DNA from: Lysobacteraceae bacterium
GTDB taxonomy: Bacteria; Pseudomonadota; Gammaproteobacteria; Xanthomonadales; Wenzhouxiangellaceae
Length of the DNA stretch: 11,028 nt
NCBI GenBank assembly: GCA_020201235.1
Contig: JAIVHD010000266.1
Coordinates: 1-11,028, forward strand
Reading direction: 5' to 3'
Of this stretch, positions 6,617-11,028 are shown piece by piece. A program made the position numbers and the translations under genes. Numbering within the stretch: position 1 is the stretch's first letter; each line of letters begins with the position of its first letter. Under the pieces are notes generated by a model that did not search any database, was not told the DNA's origin, and saw nothing but the letters and a program-made list of their open reading frames with translations.

Positions 6617-7255
6617 ATGACCACCATGAATTCCGATATCGACACGATTCTGAACGCCGCGCCGGTGCTGCCGGTGCTGACCATTCACGACCTGGAGACC
6701 GCGGCGCCGCTGGCCGAGACGTTGTTCCAGGCCGGACTGCCGGTGGTCGAGGTCACACTGCGCACGCCGGCGGCGCTGGAGGCCATTCGCGCGATGAATG
6801 ACGCCGTAGAGGGCATGATCGTCGGGGCCGGCACCGTCATGGATGAAAATGATCTCGAGCGCGTGGCCTCGGCCGGGGCGGCATTCGCGATATCGCCAGG
6901 CGGAACGCCTGCCCTTTACCGCGCCGCGCTGAACGGCAGGATTCCGTTTCTTCCCGGCGTGGCGACGGCGAGCGAAATCATGGTCGGGATGGAGTTCGGC
7001 TGGTCCCGCTTCAAGTTCTTTCCGGCCGAAGCCGCCGGCGGCATCGCGGCACTCAAGAGCTGGCGCGGACCGTTTCCCGCCATCAGGTTCTGCCCGACCG
7101 GCGGAATTTCCGGCGCCAATGCGGCCGATTACCTGCGGCAGGCAAATGTCATGACCGTGGGCGGTTCCTGGATGGTGCCGACCGACGCGGTAAGGGAGCA
7201 CGACTGGAGTCGCATCGGCGCCCTGGCAAGCGATTGCGTCAATCTGTTGTCCTGA
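6617..7255 (+). CDS. eda: KDPG aldolase (2-dehydro-3-deoxy-phosphogluconate / 4-hydroxy-2-oxoglutarate aldolase)
   Basis: This class I aldolase cleaves KDPG to pyruvate and glyceraldehyde-3-phosphate, the last ED step. The 212-residue length equals E. coli Eda. EVTLRT at 45-50 carries the active-site E45 and R49; VGAGTV is at 69-74; SPG at 93-95; FKFFPAEA at 132-139 has the Schiff-base lysine K133; and RFCPTGGIS at 157-165 is the phosphate-binding segment. With the ATG at 6617 the numbering falls exactly on that of E. coli, which favours this start over the ATG at 6626. No Shine-Dalgarno sequence is seen; the leader is CAA-rich repeat tail. It sits 250 bp after the edd-glk frame, separated by the heptamer region. 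Its last 17 bp overlap the convergent antiporter gene. Confidence 0.96.
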   Translation: MTTMNSDIDTILNAAPVLPVLTIHDLETAAPLAETLFQAGLPVVEVTLRTPAALEAIRAMNDAVEGMIVGAGTVMDENDLERVASAGAAFAISPGGTPALYRAALNGRIPFLPGVATASEIMVGMEFGWSRFKFFPAEAAGGIAALKSWRGPFPAIRFCPTGGISGANAADYLRQANVMTVGGSWMVPTDAVREHDWSRIGALASDCVNLLS

Positions 7256-8444
7256 CCGCGGCGGCGGCCTGCAGACCTGGCCCGGAGGTCACCATGGGGA
7301 TGGTCAGCATGGTGCTGAACGTCGCCATCAGCACCAATGCGGTAAAGGTCTCGTTACCGATCACCTGCCGGTCCAGCAGGATGTTGGCGAAGATGATCAG
7401 GATCAGCGCCTTGGTCTGCAGCAGCCAGCCGACCAGGCGCGCTTCACCCGGCGGCCATCCCAGCCTGCGTGCGGCCAGTGCAACCCCGGCCAGCCTGCCG
7501 CCGACCGCCGCTGCCAGCAGCGCCAAGGCTGCAACCAGCACCGCAATCCCGCCCAGCGCCCACTCGGTTCTCAACCCGGTGGAGAGAAAGAAAACCGGCA
7601 TCAGGATCAGCAACACGTGGTGGCGCAGACGATCCACGGCCTCCTGGCCGAACCAGTCAGACTCGAGCACCGTGCCGGCCAGGAAAGCCCCGACCATGTA
7701 ATGCAGTCCGGACCAGTCGCCGGCCAGTCCGCACAGCGCCAGCCAGACCAGGGCCAGGAACCAGCGATCACTGCCCTCCAGCCGCGGCATCAGCCGGCGC
7801 AGACCGGCCGCGGCGATTCCGAACGCGAGAAAGAACGACAACTGGCGCCCGAGACGGTCGAAGTCGAGCAGGATCAGCGCCAGCACCGCCCATATCGCGA
7901 TGTCTTCCAGGCTCGCGTAGCGCAGCACGCGCTGGCCCAGCGGACTGCGCAGGATGTCGAGTTTCTCCATGAACAGGATCAGGATCGGCAGCGCGGTAAC
8001 CGCACAGGCCATCCCGATCGCGGCGACGAACTGCCAGTTCTGGGCAGCTGCACCGATCCAGCCCGGACTGTGCCATAGCATGGCCGCGGCCACTGCCGCG
8101 CCGGCCAGCATCGGGAGGCTGGTCGCCAGCGATACCGTGGTCAGGGTATCGCGGCGGCGGTGCCAGACCTGGTGCAGGTCCAGTTCGATGCCGGCGATCC
8201 AGACAAACAGCATCACGCCCCAGGTCGCGATTCCGCCAAGCGCGCCGATCACCTCGGGCGTGAACAACCAGCGATAGACTTCGGGAAACGCCGCGCCGAG
8301 CAGCCCGGGACCCAGCACAATGCCGGTCAGGATCTGGACCACCACCAACGGCGCCCAGCGCTCGGTGCGGCCCAGCCGCCACACCAGCCAGGGCACGGCC
8401 AGGATCACCACCAGCGCAATCAGCATTTTCTCGACCATAGTCAT
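7239..8444 (-). CDS. Cation:proton antiporter, membrane domain only (CPA2 / Na_H_Exchanger family)
   Basis: A 401-residue, strongly hydrophobic inner-membrane protein with about 11-13 predicted helices by eye. Family marks include GPGLLG near 45-50, GVMLFVWIAGIELDL at 76-90, AVTALPILILFMEKLDIL at 148-165, SLEDIAIW at 178-185, the GAFLAGTVL helix near 252-260, PVFFLSTGLRTE at 283-294, and TKALILIIFANILLDRQVI near 344-362 followed by a final TFSTMLTIPMV helix. It most resembles the short KefB/CHX-like exchangers. No RCK/TrkA domain follows. The usual acidic DD pair of this family appears here as ED (180-181). The ATG is at 8444-8442, with a second at 8438-8436; neither has a clear ribosome binding site. 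The ion moved (Na+ or K+) cannot be told. It is transcribed towards eda and ends inside it. Confidence 0.88.
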   Translation of the reverse strand: MTMVEKMLIALVVILAVPWLVWRLGRTERWAPLVVVQILTGIVLGPGLLGAAFPEVYRWLFTPEVIGALGGIATWGVMLFVWIAGIELDLHQVWHRRRDTLTTVSLATSLPMLAGAAVAAAMLWHSPGWIGAAAQNWQFVAAIGMACAVTALPILILFMEKLDILRSPLGQRVLRYASLEDIAIWAVLALILLDFDRLGRQLSFFLAFGIAAAGLRRLMPRLEGSDRWFLALVWLALCGLAGDWSGLHYMVGAFLAGTVLESDWFGQEAVDRLRHHVLLILMPVFFLSTGLRTEWALGGIAVLVAALALLAAAVGGRLAGVALAARRLGWPPGEARLVGWLLQTKALILIIFANILLDRQVIGNETFTALVLMATFSTMLTIPMVTSGPGLQAAAAVRTTD

Positions 8445-8531
8445 GGCAGTGGATTCTACGGCAACGCCAGTCCCATGACGGGGCGCGTGCTGTGCGCATT
8501 ACCGGGCTTTTTTGGGTGCATCTCGGGCCAA

Positions 8532-8552
8532 CCGGGTCGAACCCCGGCACCA
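8532..8552 (+). other. T-arm-like hairpin ending in CACCA
   Basis: CCGGG (8532-8536) and CCCGG (8543-8547) form a 5-bp stem with loop TCGAAC, followed by CACCA (8548-8552). It resembles a tRNA T arm with one loop base missing and no acceptor strand. It may be a decayed tRNA fragment or chance. No other part of a tRNA is visible here. Confidence 0.2.
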
Positions 8553-8559
8553 GCGTCAG

Positions 8560-8588
8560 TGGAAATCGAGAATTATGCCGTTTATACT
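8560..8588 (+). promoter_or_regulatory. Candidate sigma-70 promoter for the MFS gene
   Basis: TGGAAA (8560-8565) and TATACT (8583-8588) are separated by 17 bp. The -10 matches five of six consensus bases and the -35 matches four of six. Transcription would begin near 8595, giving a leader of about 90 nt that contains the 8624-8643 hairpin. It is the best promoter-like sequence in the 242-bp gap between the divergent antiporter and MFS genes. Confidence 0.45.
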
Positions 8589-8623
8589 CCCGATGCTTTC
8601 GATAGGCTGTTTGCAGAAGCCAG

Positions 8624-8643
8624 GCTGCTTTCAAAAAAGCAGC
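8624..8643. other. Perfect 8-bp hairpin in the MFS leader
   Basis: GCTGCTTT (8624-8631) and AAAGCAGC (8636-8643) pair fully around the loop CAAA, about 43 nt before the MFS start. There is no T-run after it on the plus strand, so it is not a simple terminator. It could affect mRNA stability, bind a regulator as DNA, or be chance. Confidence 0.4.
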
Positions 8644-8686
8644 ACATCGATCAGCATCAACAATAATTCCAACTACGGGGATGAAC

Positions 8687-10129
8687 ATGAAAGACATGGA
8701 CGAGGCGGTAATCGAGGGTACTGGCAATATAGCGCGGGTGTTGTTCCTGTCTGTCGTTGCTGCTATCGGAGGCTTCCTGTTCGGCTTCGACAGTGGTGTC
8801 ATCAACGGAACGGTCGACGCGCTGCAACTTGCCTTCGACTCCGACGCCGTCGGCACAGGGTTCAATGTGGCTTCGATGCTGCTGGGTTGTGCAGCAGGTG
8901 CTTTCTTTGCCGGCAATCTTGCTGATAAAGTCGGCCGAAAACCGGTCATGATGATGACGGCTATCGCCTTCATCGTGAGTGCATGGGGTTCGGGAATCGC
9001 GGCGGACTCTCTTCAATTCGTTGTTGCCCGCATTCTCGGCGGTCTTGCCGTAGGCGCCGCAAGCATTCTTGCTCCGGCATACATCAGCGAAATTGCTCCG
9101 GCAGCAATCCGGGGGCGCCTGGCAACGCTGCAACAGCTGATGATCGTGATCGGGCTTTTTGCCGCGTTTCTCAGCAATTACTGGCTTGCCGGCATTTCCG
9201 GCGGCGCCAGCGCGTTGCTATGGGGCGGATTTGAGACCTATCAATGGATGTTCTGGATGGAAATCATCCCGGCGTCGATCTTTTTCGTTGCTCTTTTCTT
9301 CATCCCGGAATCTCCCCGTTATCTTGTCGCGGCCGGAAAGCTGGACCAGGCCAAGGGCGTTCTACAGAGTCTTTCCGATAACGTCGATGCACAGGCAAAG
9401 GTAATAGACATCAAGTCAACGCTCATCGAAGGCAGCAAGCCCAGCCTCGGTGACGTCATCAGCAAGCATACCGGCAAGATTCACCCCATCGTCTGGGTCG
9501 GCGTAGGTCTGGCGGCATTGCAGCAGTTCACCGGCATCAACGTCGTTTTCTATTACGGTGCTACACTCTGGCAGGCTGCCGGATTTACCGAAGAGAACGC
9601 ACTCTTGCAGAACGTGATCAGCGGTTCGGTGAACGTGGTCTTTACTTTCGTGGCTATAGCTCTTGTCGACAGGGTCGGACGAAAACCGTTGCTGCTTGTA
9701 GGTGCGTTGGGCCAGGCAGTGATGCTTGGCGCTCTCGCACTTCTTTTCGGCACAGCAGGCGTAAATGCGAGCGGCGATCTGATGCTTGAAGGAAACAACG
9801 GCTTCTACGCGCTATTGGCGGCCAACGCCTATATCGCATTTTTCGCATTCTCCTGGGGCCCTGTAATGTGGGTGATGCTGGGCGAGATGTTCCCGAATCA
9901 GTTCCGCGGCGCTGCTCTGGCATTTTGCGGACTGGTGCAGTGGAGCTCAAACTTCCTGATAACCATGACCTTCCCGATCATGCTTGCGGGTATCGGTCTC
10001 GGCTTCTCATACGGCATTTACGCCACCTTCGGGTTGATCGCTTTCATCTTCGTCAGAAAATTTGTGAAGGAAACCAAGGGGCGAACGCTCGAGGATATGT
10101 CCAGGGACGTGCAGCACCAGGGCGCCTGA
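8687..10129 (+). CDS. Sugar porter family MFS transporter (probable hexose:H+ symporter)
   Basis: A 480-residue inner-membrane protein with twelve expected helices and all sugar-porter (TC 2.A.1.1) signatures: GGFLFGFDSGVINGT in helix 1 (29-42), DKVGRKP at 80-86, PAYISEIAP then RGRL at 130-144, PESPRYLV at 207-214, LQQFTGINVVFYY at 278-290, DRVGRKP at 328-334, WGPVMWVMLGEMFP at 390-403. The usual PETKG near the end is KETKG here. The glutamines and the asparagine of QQFTGIN and the WGP tryptophan match sugar-contacting positions known in XylE and GLUT proteins. ATG 8687 is chosen because GGGGA (8677-8681) lies 5 nt before it; ATG 8681 would touch the G-run. By eye its GC content is lower than that of edd-glk. 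Its place beside the ED genes suggests glucose, an inference. A strong terminator follows. Confidence 0.93.
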   Translation: MKDMDEAVIEGTGNIARVLFLSVVAAIGGFLFGFDSGVINGTVDALQLAFDSDAVGTGFNVASMLLGCAAGAFFAGNLADKVGRKPVMMMTAIAFIVSAWGSGIAADSLQFVVARILGGLAVGAASILAPAYISEIAPAAIRGRLATLQQLMIVIGLFAAFLSNYWLAGISGGASALLWGGFETYQWMFWMEIIPASIFFVALFFIPESPRYLVAAGKLDQAKGVLQSLSDNVDAQAKVIDIKSTLIEGSKPSLGDVISKHTGKIHPIVWVGVGLAALQQFTGINVVFYYGATLWQAAGFTEENALLQNVISGSVNVVFTFVAIALVDRVGRKPLLLVGALGQAVMLGALALLFGTAGVNASGDLMLEGNNGFYALLAANAYIAFFAFSWGPVMWVMLGEMFPNQFRGAALAFCGLVQWSSNFLITMTFPIMLAGIGLGFSYGIYATFGLIAFIFVRKFVKETKGRTLEDMSRDVQHQGA

Positions 10130-10152
10130 TATTCAGAAATGCCCCGGTCGTG

Positions 10153-10191
10153 AAAAAGCCCGGCAAGCGAAAGTTTGCCGGGCTTTTTTTT
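10153..10191 (+). terminator. Strong intrinsic terminator after the MFS gene
   Basis: AAAAAGCCCGGCAA (10153-10166) pairs with TTGCCGGGCTTTTT (10175-10188) around an 8-nt loop, and eight T's run from 10184 to 10191. It starts 23 nt after the MFS stop. The A-rich 5' side also makes it a possible terminator on the other strand. Confidence 0.93.
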
Positions 10192-10246
10192 CGATTCGCG
10201 GGTTTGAATGCCCGGATTCGATATCGGATGATGTGGAAAGTGACCA

Positions 10247-10260
10247 TGTTAGCGCTGTCA
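10247..10260. promoter_or_regulatory. Candidate LacI-family operator
   Basis: TGTTAGCGCTGTCA fits the pattern TGNNANCGNTNNCA, which is the CcpA cre consensus and is typical of LacI-family operators in general, with the central CG that inserted hinge helices contact. Flanking A10246 and T10261 extend the symmetry. It lies 92 bp before the GTG of the LacI-family gene, so autoregulation is the simplest reading. I found no equal match before the MFS gene or zwf. Confidence 0.5.
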
Positions 10261-10268
10261 TTTTCGAT

Positions 10269-10274
10269 TATCAT
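10269..10274 (+). promoter_or_regulatory. Candidate -10 box for the LacI-family gene
   Basis: TATCAT matches five of six -10 consensus bases. The region 17 bp before it (10246-10251) overlaps the candidate operator and is a poor -35, so a repressor bound there would block polymerase. The transcription start would be near 10281. Confidence 0.3.
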
Positions 10275-10352
10275 CGACGCGCGCACTTTGTTCAAACCTC
10301 GGATGGCAATCCAGTCCGAACCGACTGCCAGCGAAAAAAACGGGAATCAGCG

Positions 10353-11028
10353 GTGACACAGAAACGACGACAGAGGCCGAACACCGGGCGAGTAACCATC
10401 GATGACGTTGCAGCACATTCGGGCGTATCGATCAAAACCGTCTCGCGGGTTCTGAACAACGAGCCAAACGTGCGCCCTTCGACCCGAGCCCGTGTCGCGG
10501 AGGCCGTCCGCGTGCTCGATTTTTCACCCAACCCGTCCGCTCGAGGACTGGCCGGCACCCATTCCAGGATGATCGGGCTGATCTACGAAAACCCCAGCCC
10601 CAATTACCTTTTCCGGGCCGTCACCGGCGTGCTCGAAGCCTGCAACGCGGCCGGCTACAGCCTGTCGCTGCAAACGCCGCCGGCCGATGTGGCCAATCTT
10701 GTCGAGCGCGTCACTCGCTTCATTTCACATTCGCGGGTCGACGGATTCCTGCTCATTCCGCCGGTCGGCGACGTCCCGGAGGTTCTGGACGCGCTGGAAG
10801 CGATCGAACTTCCCTATGCACGGGTCGCCCCACTGGACGGTCGCCCGTGCCTCGGGGTCTCGGTCGACGATCGCCACGCATCGGCCCAGGTCATCGCCTA
10901 CCTGATAGGCCTTGGCCACGAGCGAATCGGCTTCATCAGCGGACATCCGGATCATGGCGCCACCCAGAGCCGGCTGGAGGGCTACCGGCTCGGTCTGCTT
11001 CGGGCCAACCTGGAATACGACCATGAGC
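10353..11028 (+). CDS. LacI-family transcriptional regulator (3' end outside window)
   Basis: An open frame from GTG at 10353 runs off the window after 225 codons; about 110-120 more would complete the family's usual 335-345 residues. An N-terminal helix-turn-helix, VTIDDVAAHSGVSIKTVSRV at about 15-34, is followed by LNNEPNVRPSTRARV and the hinge helix NPSARGLAG near 64-72. The sugar-binding-protein-like effector domain begins IGLIYENPSPNYL near 78-90 and reaches the GHERIGFISGHP segment near 189-200. GGGA at 10342-10345 lies 7 nt before the GTG. It probably senses a sugar or sugar phosphate and represses or activates nearby transport and catabolic genes. The effector is unknown. It is separated from the MFS gene by a terminator and likely has its own promoter. 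Confidence 0.93.
   Translation, partial: MTQKRRQRPNTGRVTIDDVAAHSGVSIKTVSRVLNNEPNVRPSTRARVAEAVRVLDFSPNPSARGLAGTHSRMIGLIYENPSPNYLFRAVTGVLEACNAAGYSLSLQTPPADVANLVERVTRFISHSRVDGFLLIPPVGDVPEVLDALEAIELPYARVAPLDGRPCLGVSVDDRHASAQVIAYLIGLGHERIGFISGHPDHGATQSRLEGYRLGLLRANLEYDHE

Noticed and set aside
7239..8973. Long minus-strand and plus-strand frames around the antiporter and MFS genes (for example 7768-8973 minus)
   Set aside because: These are shadows of the antiporter and MFS genes: their protein sequences lack family motifs and are rich in arginine and alanine.

Overview
The window looks like a chromosomal segment of a high-GC gammaproteobacterium. The evidence is the rplM-rpsI ribosomal pair, a CCA-encoding tRNA-Gln, E. 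coli-type ROK-independent glucokinase sequence, and an Entner-Doudoroff (ED) gene cluster in gammaproteobacterial style. A free-living member of the Xanthomonadales/Chromatiales side (for example Wenzhouxiangella-like) is my guess. It is an inference from style, not a measured placement.

Layout. (1) Positions 1-726 hold the end of rplM and a complete rpsI. (2) Positions 727-1600 are about 870 bp with no protein gene. They contain a stem-loop after rpsI, one tRNA-Gln(CUG), its terminator, and several unusual repeats. The tRNA 3' half is mirrored around the terminator loop. A 68-bp block (tRNA 3' end plus terminator) is repeated exactly 179 bp downstream. A chain of five tiny hairpins lies between the copies. 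A perfect 16-bp palindrome and a 179-bp element bounded by perfect 19-bp inverted repeats follow. (3) Positions 1601-6366 hold zwf, pgl and one long reading frame that joins Edd to Glk, tightly packed on the + strand. (4) Positions 6367-6616 are a heptanucleotide repeat region that ends 19 nt before eda. (5) Positions 6617-7255 hold eda, which overlaps by 17 bp the 3' end of a convergent cation:proton antiporter gene (7239-8444, minus strand). (6) Positions 8445-11028 hold a leader with a candidate promoter, a sugar-porter MFS gene, a strong terminator, a candidate operator, and the first 225 codons of a LacI-family regulator.

How the genes fit together. The MFS porter would import a sugar, probably glucose or a similar hexose, by proton symport. 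Glk makes glucose-6-phosphate, Zwf and Pgl convert it to 6-phosphogluconate, Edd makes KDPG, and Eda splits KDPG to pyruvate and glyceraldehyde-3-phosphate. The LacI-type protein is the likely sugar-responsive regulator, at least of itself.

The strongest oddity is the Edd-Glk frame of 857 codons. The Edd part keeps its cluster cysteines and the GRMSG motif but stops about 70-75 residues short of the usual Edd C-terminus. It runs straight into a full-length glucokinase with no stop codon. This is either a real bifunctional protein with a trimmed Edd domain or an in-frame deletion in this genome or assembly. No CRISPR array, insertion-sequence transposase, phage gene or defence system is visible.
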